Part shown: positions 17,428-27,963 of the stretch, piece by piece | Numbering within the stretch: position 1 is the stretch's first letter | How the letters are laid out: every line of letters starts with the position of its first letter | The notes under the pieces: generated by a model | What the model was told of the DNA's origin: nothing | Databases searched by the model: none | The model's input: only the letters and a program-made list of their open reading frames with translations | Program-made: the position numbers and the translations under genes | Origin: Acidimicrobiales bacterium | GTDB taxonomy: Bacteria > Actinomycetota > Acidimicrobiia > Acidimicrobiales > Palsa-688 | Assembly: GCA_036378675.1 (NCBI GenBank) | Contig: DASUWA010000023.1 | Coordinates: forward strand, 85,817 to 149,816 | Reading direction: 5' to 3' | DNA length: 64,000 bases

Positions 17428-19782
17428 TCAGCTCGTGCCGCTGTCGTAGACGATGCGATCGGCGATCAGCTGATCGATCTCGCCGTCGCCGTAGCCCAAC
17501 TGACTCAGCACAACGCGGGAACTGTCGCCAACGACCAAAGGCGGACCGGCTATCCGCGCCGGCGTATCGGAGAAGTCGAACAGGAGTCCCAGCTGACTCA
17601 ACGCGCCGACGAGGGGCTGGTCGTACGTGGTAACCCAACTCCGCTCTAACAAATCTGGATCGTCAAAAAGACCGAGGGCCACGTCGGGATCGCACAACTC
17701 GACCGGAACCCCTGCTGCGTCGAGGATTGAGCACCACTCGGCGGCCGGCCGCCCTGAGAACGTCGACTCCAGCTCTGCTGCCAGGGCCTCGTCGTCTCGG
17801 TCGGCCAGAAGGTCGGCCCGATCCACGGCCCGACAAAACGAGCCCCACTGATCGTCGGTGCGCACGCCAAGGCACAACCAGCCCGAACGGGTTCCGTACA
17901 GTCGGCGTCGGGCGCTGAAGCCGAGCTGGTTCGCGTCAAGAAGAGGCCGGCCGGAACCGGATCCGTCCGGGCCGAGCCACGCCGACGCGGCGAGAAGCTG
18001 AGCGCGCACGATGGACGTGGTGACCAGCTGACCCTGGCCGGTGCGGTCGCGGTGGATAAGCGCCATGACGACACCGATGGCCGACAGGAACCCGTTGCCG
18101 ACGTCACCCAGCGACGTCAGGCTCGAAGCGGGTCGCCCGCCGCGTTCGCAACCGCCGTCAGCATGCAGTACCCCGGCCAGCGCGCCCCCGGTTTGGTCGT
18201 TGCCTGGTAGATCGGCGCGCGCGTCGTCGAAGCCCGCCGTGTGGCAGTAGATCAAGTCCGGGTTCACCCCGCGCAAACGCTCGTAGTCGACCCCGAGCCG
18301 GGTGGCGGCCGTGCGTCGCATGTTCGTGTGGACGACGTCGGCGCGCGCCACCAGGCTGTGGAGTACCTCCTGGCCCGCCGGTTTCCTCAGGTTTAGGGCC
18401 AAGCCGAGCTTGCCCCGGTTGCACGCCATCGCCATGTGGGTGGTGTGCCAGTAAGAGTCGGACTTCCGGTTGACCTTGATGACCTGGGCGCCGAGGTCGG
18501 ACAGCATTTGCGTCCCCCAGGGGCCGGCCACGGCAAGGCCGAGGTCGACCACGAGGATGCCATCGAGCGGAGGCGCGTGAGAAGCGCGGGGCGCATCTTT
18601 TTCCCCTGTCTGTTGTGTATCCGCGGCTGCCGAGGGCTCCGCGACGGAAGGATCGCAGCCGTGCAGCCTGATTGCCAGGCCCGGCTGGCGAACCCCACGC
18701 ACGGTTATGACAGAGCCGTCGGCGATGAGAAGCGGATCGTCGAGCGCCTCCTCCATCGTCATCACCGGCTGCAGTGCGTTGTCCGTCGCCGCAGCCACCT
18801 TCGTCCATTCCTCGGCAGAGAAACGGCGGAACGCCTCGACCATCAGCGGGTGATAGTGGTGCAGGACCGCCAGGTCGGCGGGGTCGGGCATGATGCGCGC
18901 CGAATCGAGGTGAATTGGAGGTATCTCCGCCTGGGGATCGAGCGCATCTCCGTCGGACACGCCTAGCACGAACGCAGGTCGCGGGACCCAGTGGCAGATC
19001 CATCGCCCGTCGGCGCACTCGAAGTGCCCTCGGTGTGACCTGGAGTCAAAGACCCAGCTGTCATAGCTCGGGGCGTCGGGATGCTCGGCCCGTTGCCACG
19101 CGCCCCAGGTTGTCGCCAGCACACCTTGCAGCATCGAGGTCTCCACCCGCTGCCCGCGTCCTGTCCGCCCCCGGGCGTGGATCGCGGAAAGAGCGGCCAG
19201 CGCCCCGAGGTAGGCGGCCGCGATCGCCGGCTGCGGGGTGGCGGGATGGATCGGTCCGGTCCGCTCGCAACCGTCCCAGCACCCTGGCGGCGCGACAAGG
19301 TCCGGCGCGAGCGGCGGGGTTCCAGAGAGGCGTGCGATCGGGCCGCCAACCCACCCCTTTTGTTCCCACATCAGCCCGGACCGGGCGGCGACGAGGAACG
19401 GATCGTCGGGCCGGCCGGCGTGGCGTGCGATGGAGCCGTACGCGGTGATCGAGCATCTGACGAGACGGGGGTTGGCGGAGGCGAGGAGATCATCGGTGAT
19501 CCCGAGCTCCGCGGCTTGCGCCGGTGTCCAGCTGTCCAAGTACAGATCGGCGCCGCGGGCAATCTCAACCACGGCTCCGACGTCCGCGGGCAGGTCGACG
19601 GTGACGCTCCTCTTGTTGCGCATCCATACACGCGCGCCAGGTTCGTCGCGTACCGGATCACCGCCCGGCGGCTCGAGCTTGGTTACGACGGCGCCCTGGT
19701 CGGCCAGAAGCATCGAGGCCATCGAGCCCGCGACGCTCCTGGTCATGTCGAGCACCTCCAACCCCTGAAGGGCTGCGCTCAT
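17428..19782 (-). CDS. Tandem-domain CaiB/BaiF (family III) CoA-transferase
   Basis: 784-residue protein made of two complete family III CoA-transferase units: residues about 1-370 (starts LQGLEVLDMTRSVAGSMASM) and about 395-780 (starts LDGILVVDLGLAVAGPWGTQ). Ordinary members are ~400 residues and work as interlocked dimers, so this fusion probably folds as a pseudo-dimer. It would move CoA between carboxylic acids or act on a racemase-like substrate. The ATG overlaps the thiolase stop (ATGA), so it is the last gene of a DUF35-thiolase-CoA-transferase operon. A second tandem-domain CoA-transferase lies at 35192-37522. Confidence 0.9.
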   Translation of the reverse strand: MSAALQGLEVLDMTRSVAGSMASMLLADQGAVVTKLEPPGGDPVRDEPGARVWMRNKRSVTVDLPADVGAVVEIARGADLYLDSWTPAQAAELGITDDLLASANPRLVRCSITAYGSIARHAGRPDDPFLVAARSGLMWEQKGWVGGPIARLSGTPPLAPDLVAPPGCWDGCERTGPIHPATPQPAIAAAYLGALAALSAIHARGRTGRGQRVETSMLQGVLATTWGAWQRAEHPDAPSYDSWVFDSRSHRGHFECADGRWICHWVPRPAFVLGVSDGDALDPQAEIPPIHLDSARIMPDPADLAVLHHYHPLMVEAFRRFSAEEWTKVAAATDNALQPVMTMEEALDDPLLIADGSVITVRGVRQPGLAIRLHGCDPSVAEPSAAADTQQTGEKDAPRASHAPPLDGILVVDLGLAVAGPWGTQMLSDLGAQVIKVNRKSDSYWHTTHMAMACNRGKLGLALNLRKPAGQEVLHSLVARADVVHTNMRRTAATRLGVDYERLRGVNPDLIYCHTAGFDDARADLPGNDQTGGALAGVLHADGGCERGGRPASSLTSLGDVGNGFLSAIGVVMALIHRDRTGQGQLVTTSIVRAQLLAASAWLGPDGSGSGRPLLDANQLGFSARRRLYGTRSGWLCLGVRTDDQWGSFCRAVDRADLLADRDDEALAAELESTFSGRPAAEWCSILDAAGVPVELCDPDVALGLFDDPDLLERSWVTTYDQPLVGALSQLGLLFDFSDTPARIAGPPLVVGDSSRVVLSQLGYGDGEIDQLIADRIVYDSGTS

Positions 19783-20912
19783 TGGGCTCGGAGGATCAGC
19801 GCGCTGCTGAGCGACGACACCAGGACATGCTCGACGCCGGGGACCTGGTTCGCGGCCTGCCCGCGAGCCTGGCGCACCCCTTCGATCACCGTGTTCATGC
19901 CGTGGATGTAGGCCTCGCCGAGCAGCCCGCCGTGAGTGTTGACGGGCAGTTCGCCGCCGAGGTCGATGGCACCGCTGGCGATGTAGGAAGCGGCTTCACC
20001 CCGGCCGCAGAACCCGAAAGCCTCCAGCACCAGCAGGGCGAGGGGGCTGAAGTTCTCGTAGATCTCGGCGACGTCGATGTCGCCGGGGCGGAGGCCGGTC
20101 TGGCCCCAGAGCCTCGCGGCGCATCGTTGTGCGTCGGCAAAGCCGGCCAGGTCGGGCAGGTAGTAGTTGTTCATAATGCTCGTGCCGGTGACATGAGCGT
20201 CGACCGCGCCCACCACCGAGACCGGTGCAGGCAGATCGGTCGCCCGATCGGCCGAGGTGACGACGATCGCGACTCCGCCATCGCTTTCTTGGCAGCAGTC
20301 GAACAGCCGCAGCACGGGCTCGACGATCCACCTCGACTGCTGATGCTCGTCGAGGGTGATCGGTCGCTGATAGAACCAGGCGTTCGGATTGGTCGCAGCG
20401 TGACGGCGGGCGACGACGACATAGCGACCGAAGTCCTCATTGGTCACGCCGTATTCATGCATGTAACGCCGGAACCAGAGGGCGTACATCTTCGCCGGTG
20501 TGTCGATGCCGTATGTGAAGTGGACGTCGAGCGGGGCTGCCGTCGTACGGCGGACGAGTGGTTGGCCGAACCTCCGGCCGGAGCGCTCGTTCATGGCTCT
20601 ATATATGAGGACCGTCCGGGCGGCGCCGGCCGCGATCGCCGACGCTGCGACTTGGACGGTCGCACACGCGGCGTAACCCCCGCCCGGCACCCGCGACCAG
20701 TAATGAAGTTCAGACAAGCCGAGCGCCCGCATCAACGACAGCTCGTCGTTGTCGTCTACCGCGAAGGTGACCAGCCCGTCCACCTCGGAGGGCACGAGCC
20801 CGGCGTCCCGGATCGCGGCCAATCCGGCTTCCGCCGCCAGCTGCAGGGAGCTGCGGCCGGAGTCCTTCGAGAACTCGGTGTGCCCGATTCCCGCGATCAC
20901 CGATCCGGTCAT
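19779..20912 (-). CDS. Thiolase-fold lipid-transfer/SCP2-type protein
   Basis: 377-residue non-decarboxylating thiolase homologue. It begins MTGSVIAGIGHTEFSKDSGR and ends with the family segment NTHGGLLGEAYIHGMNT. Proteins of this type pair with a DUF35 OB-fold partner, encoded next door with a 4-base overlap, to form acyl-CoA synthesising or retro-aldol enzymes; the Ltp2-ChsH2 steroid side-chain aldolase is the best-known case. ATG 20912 is chosen by the DUF35 overlap; the longer open frame reads through the DUF35 gene out of frame. The exact substrate is not visible; steroid or branched-chain acyl-CoA catabolism is the likely setting. Confidence 0.88.
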   Translation of the reverse strand: MTGSVIAGIGHTEFSKDSGRSSLQLAAEAGLAAIRDAGLVPSEVDGLVTFAVDDNDELSLMRALGLSELHYWSRVPGGGYAACATVQVAASAIAAGAARTVLIYRAMNERSGRRFGQPLVRRTTAAPLDVHFTYGIDTPAKMYALWFRRYMHEYGVTNEDFGRYVVVARRHAATNPNAWFYQRPITLDEHQQSRWIVEPVLRLFDCCQESDGGVAIVVTSADRATDLPAPVSVVGAVDAHVTGTSIMNNYYLPDLAGFADAQRCAARLWGQTGLRPGDIDVAEIYENFSPLALLVLEAFGFCGRGEAASYIASGAIDLGGELPVNTHGGLLGEAYIHGMNTVIEGVRQARGQAANQVPGVEHVLVSSLSSALILRAQ

Positions 20913-21295
20913 GGCGACGCCCGAAACATTGGAATCACCGCGTCGTCCTGGTCGGCGAAGTCGACTTCGACCGGCAGATCCTCGTACGGTCCTGGCCCCG
21001 GCGGGTCGACCAGGTTCGAAACGACTCTGACTCCCTCCTCGAGCTCGACGAGGATCACGACCGTCGGCGGATCCTCCGGCCGGTTCGGGTGGTGGGACAA
21101 CATCCAAGAGAGGACCCGACCCCGGCCCGATGAGGCCTCGTAGTCGCTGGACACGGAACCGCAGGCGCCGCACATCGGCACGGGCGGGTGCCTCCGAGCA
21201 CCGCAGTCGGCACAGCGCTGGATCACCAGCTGGTGCCGATCGGCCCCTTCCCAGAAGCCGAGCTCGTCACGAGATCTCACCGGGCGGCTCGGCAT
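20909..21295 (-). CDS. DUF35 Zn-ribbon/OB-fold acyl-CoA-binding partner protein
   Basis: 128-residue protein with an N-terminal rubredoxin-like zinc ribbon (CADCG and CGACG, four cysteines about 30-50) followed by an OB fold (SGRGRVLSWMLSHHP, VVILVELEEGVRVVSNLV). Such proteins bind the acyl-CoA substrate and partner with SCP2-type thiolases; its stop overlaps the thiolase start by four bases. ATG 21295 is the first start giving the typical RSRDELGFWEG N-terminus. It is divergent from the amidohydrolase at 21342, leaving a 46-base shared promoter region. Confidence 0.88.
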   Translation of the reverse strand: MPSRPVRSRDELGFWEGADRHQLVIQRCADCGARRHPPVPMCGACGSVSSDYEASSGRGRVLSWMLSHHPNRPEDPPTVVILVELEEGVRVVSNLVDPPGPGPYEDLPVEVDFADQDDAVIPMFRASP

Positions 21296-21341
21296 CACGC
21301 AGGTATAGCAATATCTGTGCGAGCTGTGCCACAGTTTCCCT

Positions 21342-22529
21342 GTGGCGACAGCGATGAAGGGCCTGTGCATTATCGACGCCGACACTCACCTGACCGAACC
21401 CCACGACATGTGGACGTCCAGGGCGCCGGCGTCGATGCGCGAAAGGGTTCCGAGGGTAGTGGACGTAGATGGGATACCGACCTGGGTCGTTGACGGGGTT
21501 CGGATCAACCCGGCACTTGCCAACGGCGTCATCAACACCGAAGGGGTGAAGGTCCGGGGCACCCGCTTCTTCGGATGGACCATCGATCAGGTTCATCGCG
21601 GCGCCCACTCCGTGCCTGAACGCGTTGCGATGATGGACGAGCAAGGCATCTGGGCCCAGATCGTCTACCCGAATGCGTTCGGCTTAGGAACCCAGCAGTT
21701 CATGAGCGTGGTCGACGAGGATCTCCGCCTGCTCACGGTCCAGATCTTCAACGACGCAATGGCTGACATGCAGGACCAGTCGGGCGATCGCCTTTTCGGG
21801 ATGGCCGCCTTGCCGTTCTGGGACATCGGTGCCTGCCTCGCCGAGGTCAACCGCATTCACGAGCGCGGCATCCGGGGGATCAATCTGACCTCCGCGCCGC
21901 ACGAGCACGGAATACCCGACCTCGGCACGGCGCACTGGGATCCGCTGTGGGAGATGTGCAGCGATCTCGGGTTGCCGGTCAACTTCCACATCGGGGCAGC
22001 TGTATCCGACATGTCCTGGTTCGGATCGGTGTGCTGGCCGTCGCTCGGGATGAACCAGAAGCTGGGGTTGGGTTCGGCGATGCTCTATCTCAACAACGCC
22101 GGCGTTTTTGGCAACCTGATCTACTCCGGTGTGCTCGAGCGCCACCCGGACCTCCAGTTCGTGTCGGTGGAGAGTGGCGTCGGGTGGATCCCGTTCTTCC
22201 TGCTGGCACTCGATTACCAACTGGGAGAGATGAGCGCGAGGTCGCTCGAGCATCTGTCGATGCTCCCGTCGGAGTACTTCCGCCGGCAGGTCAACGCCTG
22301 CTTTTGGTTCGAGACCACCGGGATAGACCGGGCGATCGAGACCATCGGCTACGAGCATCTCCTTTTCGAGACCGACTTCCCGCACCCGACCTGTACATAT
22401 CCCAATGGCGTGGAGATGGCGGCGGAGGCGCTGGCTGGAGTTGACGATGATGTACGGCGCGCGGTCATGGGCGGGAACGCGGCCCGGCTGTACCGGATCA
22501 AGACTTCCGAGGGAGTCCTAGGGAGTTAG
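21342..22529 (+). CDS. Amidohydrolase-2 family metal-dependent hydrolase
   Basis: 395-residue TIM-barrel protein of the amidohydrolase-related group that includes ACMSD-type decarboxylases. Features are the N-terminal metal motif (IIDADTHLTEP, Asp-x-Asp-x-His, about 8-13), a mid-protein His in VNFHIGAA, and the late EHLLFETDFPHPTCT with the catalytic Asp. Start is GTG 21342; ATG 21354 would also fit and neither has a clear ribosome site. It sits divergently from the thiolase operon, so it probably acts in the same catabolic programme. A second member of the family is at 57159-58418. Confidence 0.87.
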   Translation: MATAMKGLCIIDADTHLTEPHDMWTSRAPASMRERVPRVVDVDGIPTWVVDGVRINPALANGVINTEGVKVRGTRFFGWTIDQVHRGAHSVPERVAMMDEQGIWAQIVYPNAFGLGTQQFMSVVDEDLRLLTVQIFNDAMADMQDQSGDRLFGMAALPFWDIGACLAEVNRIHERGIRGINLTSAPHEHGIPDLGTAHWDPLWEMCSDLGLPVNFHIGAAVSDMSWFGSVCWPSLGMNQKLGLGSAMLYLNNAGVFGNLIYSGVLERHPDLQFVSVESGVGWIPFFLLALDYQLGEMSARSLEHLSMLPSEYFRRQVNACFWFETTGIDRAIETIGYEHLLFETDFPHPTCTYPNGVEMAAEALAGVDDDVRRAVMGGNAARLYRIKTSEGVLGS

Positions 22530-22999
22530 GCAAACTGTCCCGGCTGGTAGTCGCCCGCAGGTTGCCGAACCATGACGTTGAGGCGGTTGTACGCGTTGAT
22601 GACGGCTATGACCGCAACAAGGGCCCCCAGTTGTTCCTCGTCGTAATGCTTGGCCGCGTTCGCCCACACCTCGTCGGGGACGCCTCCCGCTGCGTCGGCG
22701 ATCCGGGTTCCCTGTTCGGCCAGCTCGAGGGCGGCGCGCTCGGCCTCGGTGAAGACCGTTGCCTCCCTCCACGCCGCAACCAGGTTGAGCCGAAGCTGAG
22801 TCTCGCCGGCGTCAAGGGCGTCCTTGGTGTGCATGTCGGTGCAGAAGCCGCAGCCGTTGATCTGGCTCGCCCGAAGCTTCACCAACTCTTGAGTCGCGGC
22901 CGGAAGGGTCGACTCGGTGAGGACTCGACCTGCGGAGTTGAGGTACTTGCCGAACTTCATGGCGAGGCTGTTCTCGAAAAGGTTCATGCGAGCGTCCAT
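22526..22999 (-). CDS. Carboxymuconolactone decarboxylase/AhpD-like alkylhydroperoxidase
   Basis: 157-residue all-helical AhpD-fold protein with the redox motif GCGFCTDMHTKDA: CxxC with the proton-relay His, about residues 51-60. This indicates a thiol peroxidase or reductase-type activity rather than lactone decarboxylation. ATG 22999 has CAGGAG six bases upstream, which excludes the longer frame. The cysteines here are ordinary TGC codons, unlike the two UGA-containing redox genes elsewhere in the window. It converges with the amidohydrolase, the ends overlapping by four bases. Confidence 0.92.
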   Translation of the reverse strand: MDARMNLFENSLAMKFGKYLNSAGRVLTESTLPAATQELVKLRASQINGCGFCTDMHTKDALDAGETQLRLNLVAAWREATVFTEAERAALELAEQGTRIADAAGGVPDEVWANAAKHYDEEQLGALVAVIAVINAYNRLNVMVRQPAGDYQPGQFA

Positions 23000-23215
23000 G
23001 GTTGTCTCCTGTGTCGACTCGTGTTGGGGGTCGGTCTGCCACGTTTGACGACATACGGTCCTCTGTTGTGACAACGTTGGAGGCGTTCCAGCCGAGTGCG
23101 AATCATGGCTGCCAGCCGAATGCAAGGGGGAACCTCCATGAGTAGAGACGCGCGATGAGCTACGGGCCCGAGTTCCGTCCAACCAGGTGAGACCGTCGCG
23201 CGAAGGAGAACCGCC

Positions 23216-23689
23216 ATGCCCAAGATCACGCCCTTCCTGTGGTTCGATAACCAAGCCGAGGAAGCCGCTAGCTACTACGTTTCCATCTTCAAGAACTCCC
23301 GGATCCTCGCCGTGCAGCGCCAGGGAGAAGGAGGCCACGGCGAACCCGGATCGGCGCAAACGGTCAGCTTCGAGCTCGACGGCCAGGAGTTCACCGCACT
23401 CAACGGAGGGCCGCAGTTCCGCTTCAACGAGGCGGTCTCGTTCGTGGTGCCGTGCAAGAACCAGGAGGAGGTCGACGAGTACTGGGAGCGCCTGAGCGAC
23501 GGTGGTGAGGAGGGTCCCTGCGGCTGGCTCAAAGACCGCTTCGGGCTCTCCTGGCAGGTTGTCCCGGATCGGCTGATCGAGCTGCTCGGCGACCCCGATC
23601 CGGCGCGCTCGCAGCGGGCCTTCCAGGCGATGATGCAGATGAGGAAGATCGATATCCGGGCGCTGGAGGACGCAGTCGCGGGTGGGTGA
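23216..23689 (+). CDS. VOC-superfamily protein (PhnB/3-demethylubiquinone methyltransferase-like)
   Basis: 157-residue paired-betaalphabetabetabeta protein starting MPKITPFLWFDNQAEEAASYY, the usual opening of the PhnB/YdcL-like glyoxalase-fold family. The ATG follows GAAGGAG. Later segments SFVVPCKNQEEVDEYWERL and GWLKDRFGLSWQVVP are also typical. These proteins are often called methyltransferases by old annotation, but the fold belongs to the VOC group and the reaction is unknown. It stands alone between AhpD and the monooxygenase. Confidence 0.88.
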   Translation: MPKITPFLWFDNQAEEAASYYVSIFKNSRILAVQRQGEGGHGEPGSAQTVSFELDGQEFTALNGGPQFRFNEAVSFVVPCKNQEEVDEYWERLSDGGEEGPCGWLKDRFGLSWQVVPDRLIELLGDPDPARSQRAFQAMMQMRKIDIRALEDAVAGG

Positions 23690-23715
23690 CCCCGGCTTTG
23701 AAGTAGGTACACTGC

Positions 23716-25523
<1,808 letters not shown>

Positions 25524-25527
<4 letters not shown>

Positions 25528-25943
25528 GGACCGAAGCCAGCTTGCTGTCGTCGCGCCCGTCGAAACGGCAGGTTAATCCGTGGTTGTGGCAGGAGAAGTA
25601 CGGCTTCTCGCAGGCTTGGAGGGTTGAGGATGCCCAGACTGTCGTGTTCCTCTCGGGGCAGGGTCCAGTGTTGCCCGACGGTCACGTGCTCGAGGGAAAC
25701 TTCGAAGAACAGGCCAGGCTCGCGTTCGAGAATCTCAAGACAGTTCTCGAGCAAGCAGGCGTTGGATTCGAATCGGTCGTGAAGCTGACGGCCTACTTCA
25801 CCGACGTGTCGAACCTTCGAACTTTCTCTCGAGTCAGGAATGAATTCATCAGCGGTGACCCGCCGGCCTCAACCGTCGTGGAGGTTGCAGCACTTGCGCT
25901 TCCGGGGATGACCATAGAAGTGGAAGCGATAGCGGTTAGCTAG
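25524..25943 (+). CDS. RidA/YjgF-family protein
   Basis: 139-residue chorismate-mutase-fold trimer-type protein. RidA members hydrolyse reactive enamine/imine intermediates; many relatives next to catabolic genes act on other small molecules. It contains the family segments QVNPWLWQEKYGFSQAW, VVFLSGQGPVLPDGH and PPASTVVEVAALALPGM. The conserved Arg of true RidA (usually in an R-x-x-V/A motif near position 105) is replaced by the sequence PPASTVVEV, so imine deaminase activity is uncertain. The start is weak: TTG 25524 overlaps the BVMO stop, and TTG 25542 is an alternative. Confidence 0.82.
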
Positions 25944-25953
25944 CTGAAACCGC

Positions 25954-26397
25954 TCAAGTCGGCGGTACATCGAAAGCGAAGTACTGAACCTCGATCATCA
26001 TCGGCAGGAGGTAGCCAACGTAGAAGTTGGTAATCGAGAGGCCCGGATGCTTCTCGACTTTCTTGTCGATGATGTCTACGCGCTGATCACGGGTCCGGTA
26101 CTCGATTGCACGGTCGTAGAAGAGGTCCAGCTCCTCTTCGCTGCCGACCCCGAGGCCGAAATGGTCCAGACGTGGCGCGCGCATCGGATTGTCGTCAGCG
26201 ATCAGGAAGACAAACTGATCGATGGTATGCGCGCCCAGAACAAGCTTCTCGCGGTCGACCGTCTCGGTAGGGTACTCGTGCCATCCGAAGACTTCCGAGT
26301 AGAAGTCGACGATTTCGCGCCTTCCATCCTCGGCCAAGAGGTCGGCTGGAACACTCATGGCGACGTGGTTGAACCGGGGCTGTCCTGGCTTAGGCAT
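25954..26397 (-). CDS. VOC-family (glyoxalase-fold) protein
   Basis: 147-residue protein with an N-terminal betaalphabetabetabeta module (FNHVAMSVPADLL, IVDFYSEVFGWHEYPTE) and a second half with DHFGLGVGSEEELDLFYDRA. His and Glu residues at metal-site-like positions are present in both halves. It probably binds a small aromatic or dicarbonyl substrate, but I cannot assign a reaction. It converges with RidA and lies just downstream of the DUF3052 gene on the same strand. Confidence 0.78.
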   Translation of the reverse strand: MPKPGQPRFNHVAMSVPADLLAEDGRREIVDFYSEVFGWHEYPTETVDREKLVLGAHTIDQFVFLIADDNPMRAPRLDHFGLGVGSEEELDLFYDRAIEYRTRDQRVDIIDKKVEKHPGLSITNFYVGYLLPMMIEVQYFAFDVPPT

Positions 26398-26409
26398 GGC
26401 GTCTCACCG

Positions 26410-26904
26410 TCACTTTCCTGGACCCAGAGTTTGCTTCGTTCGCACTTGATTGCGGGCATGCGGGCGCAGCTCCTTACGAAGAACGAGCTTCAACGCGGAC
26501 CAGGTGTTGTCGATGGCGCAGACCTTCACGTCCACCCAGCCGATCGGCAGGGCGACATCCCGTACCGCGCGCTCGGTCATATCTGAAGCAATCTTCGACG
26601 CTTTCTTCGGCCACGCCACCCAGAATGCGCCCTCGGGAGGCAGGTTTGTGACCAACCATTGGATGTTGCGGGCCAGATGCTCGCGCTCCTTCACGAATCC
26701 TACGATGAGGTCTACCCGTTGACCGCGTCGCAGTCCATGCTGGATCGCGACGTCGTCGGGCAGCAGGCCGAGTGTCGCCTCGAACCCCTCGGGAGCGTGG
26801 AGGAGCGCTACGTGCATGCCGGGCTTGATGCCAAGTTTCTTGGGTAGCGGGGTTCCCGAATATCCCGCAGTTGACTCCATTGCCTGATGATATTTCCGCG
26901 GCAC
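26410..26904 (-). CDS. DUF3052 family protein
   Basis: Cytoplasmic protein of unknown function, widespread in Actinobacteria. Recognisable family segments are AGYSGTPLPKKLGIKPG near the start, FWVAWPKKASKIASDMTE in the middle, and VDVKVCAIDNTWSALKLV with RKELR near the end. The GTG at 26904 gives 164 residues; ATG 26880 (MESTAGYSG) is closer to the family start and gives 156. Neither has a strong ribosome site. The neighbours are unrelated VOC and DJ-1 genes on the same strand. Confidence 0.83.
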   Translation of the reverse strand: MPRKYHQAMESTAGYSGTPLPKKLGIKPGMHVALLHAPEGFEATLGLLPDDVAIQHGLRRGQRVDLIVGFVKEREHLARNIQWLVTNLPPEGAFWVAWPKKASKIASDMTERAVRDVALPIGWVDVKVCAIDNTWSALKLVLRKELRPHARNQVRTKQTLGPGK

Positions 26905-26913
26905 GTTGGTCGG

Positions 26914-27387
26914 TCAGACCGGTGGCTCGGGGTCGTATTGAATGAACTTCCGTACGTCTCGGGCCCGATCCTCGCTCGCCAAGCGGCGGACGAGGTGCAG
27001 GGCCATGTCTATTCCCGCAGATACTCCTGATGACGTGATCACATCTCCGTCGCCGACGAATCGCTCATTCGGGCGTACGTCGATGGAGGGGTCAATTCGG
27101 GCGAGAAGTTCGAGGGAGGCCCAGTGGGTCGTTGCGGGACGATTCTTTAGGAGGCCTGCGGCTGCTAGAACGAGCGAGCCGGTGCAGACGCTTGCCACTA
27201 TGGCGACCTGTTGCCGCTGGTCGTTTAGCCAATCGAGCTGCTCGCGGTCCGTCAGCTGTGGGCGTGTTCCCCGCCCGCCGGGGTAGATGAGGACTTCCAA
27301 CGGCGGCGCGTCGAGATACACCGACTTCTCCCGGGCGCCTAACCCCGCGCGGAACCTAGGCCTGATTGACCAGCCCGGGCCATGCAA
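26914..27387 (-). pseudogene. 5'-truncated DJ-1/PfpI (isonitrile hydratase/ThiJ-like) gene
   Basis: The reading frame carries the C-terminal two thirds of a DJ-1/PfpI protein. It has the PGGRGT loop, the nucleophile elbow ASVCTGSLVLAAAGLL with Cys, and the late GVSAGIDMALHLVRRL and YDPEPPV. The first 50-60 residues of the family (the initial beta strand and the helix with the active-site Glu) are missing. The only possible start is a TTG at 27387, inside the 3' end of the TetR gene. The 157-residue product would lack the catalytic Glu, so I read it as a deletion remnant; an expressed short protein is not excluded. Confidence 0.65.
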
Positions 27388-27922
27388 GGGCCAAGATTCG
27401 ATCCGCGGCGGCCGGGCTGTTCTGGCGGTGCCCGACGATCAGCCGCAACCAGAGTGGCGCGTACAGAAGGTCCACTGCGTCCTCTACGTCGAGGTCGGGG
27501 CGGAGCTCTCCGGTCCTTTTGCCTTCGGCGAGGGTGGCTGCGCCGCGCGCGCGGCGGTGCGCGAAAAACCGGTCCCGGAAGTCCTCTGCCAGCGCCGGGT
27601 CGCCCTGTGCGTCGGCCACGACTTCACGTATCAGGTCACCGTTGTGTGAGCTGAACATCGTTGCCACTCGGCGCATCTGGATTCGGATCGCTTCGTAGGT
27701 GGATTCGGGCAGGTGGGCGGGGACCGGATCGGTGATCTCGGCGAGAGCGTCCATGATCACAGCCGACTTCGAGGGCCACCACCGGTAGATGGTCTGCTTG
27801 CCAACCCCCGCCGCGGCAGCGATCTCGTCGACACTTACCGCCCTGGGACCCCGCTCGGACACCAGGTCTCGGGCGCTGTCGAGCACCCTTCGTCGGGCCT
27901 CCGGGTCCCGGGTTCGCGCCAC
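27356..27922 (-). CDS. TetR-family transcriptional regulator
   Basis: 188-residue regulator with a classical HTH (RVLDSARDLVSERGPRAVSV followed by DEIAAAAGVGKQTIYRWWPSK) and a TetR_C-like C-terminal domain (VVADAQGDPALAEDFRDRFF). Its last 30 bases overlap the truncated DJ-1 frame, which places the deletion junction there. No partner gene is divergent from it; the DNA glycosylase lies 40 bases upstream on the same strand. The GAGAC-N5-GTCTY repeats at 28670-28712 are TetR-like operators about 750 bases away and could belong to it. Confidence 0.9.
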   Translation of the reverse strand: MARTRDPEARRRVLDSARDLVSERGPRAVSVDEIAAAAGVGKQTIYRWWPSKSAVIMDALAEITDPVPAHLPESTYEAIRIQMRRVATMFSSHNGDLIREVVADAQGDPALAEDFRDRFFAHRRARGAATLAEGKRTGELRPDLDVEDAVDLLYAPLWLRLIVGHRQNSPAAADRILALAWPGLVNQA

Positions 27923-27963
27923 CGATCAATCCTGAGGGGGACGACGGATTGCCCGAGTTCGAG

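Noticed and set aside
22526..22999. AhpD-like gene as a third selenoprotein
   Set aside because: Its CxxC codons are ordinary Cys codons and the frame is unbroken.
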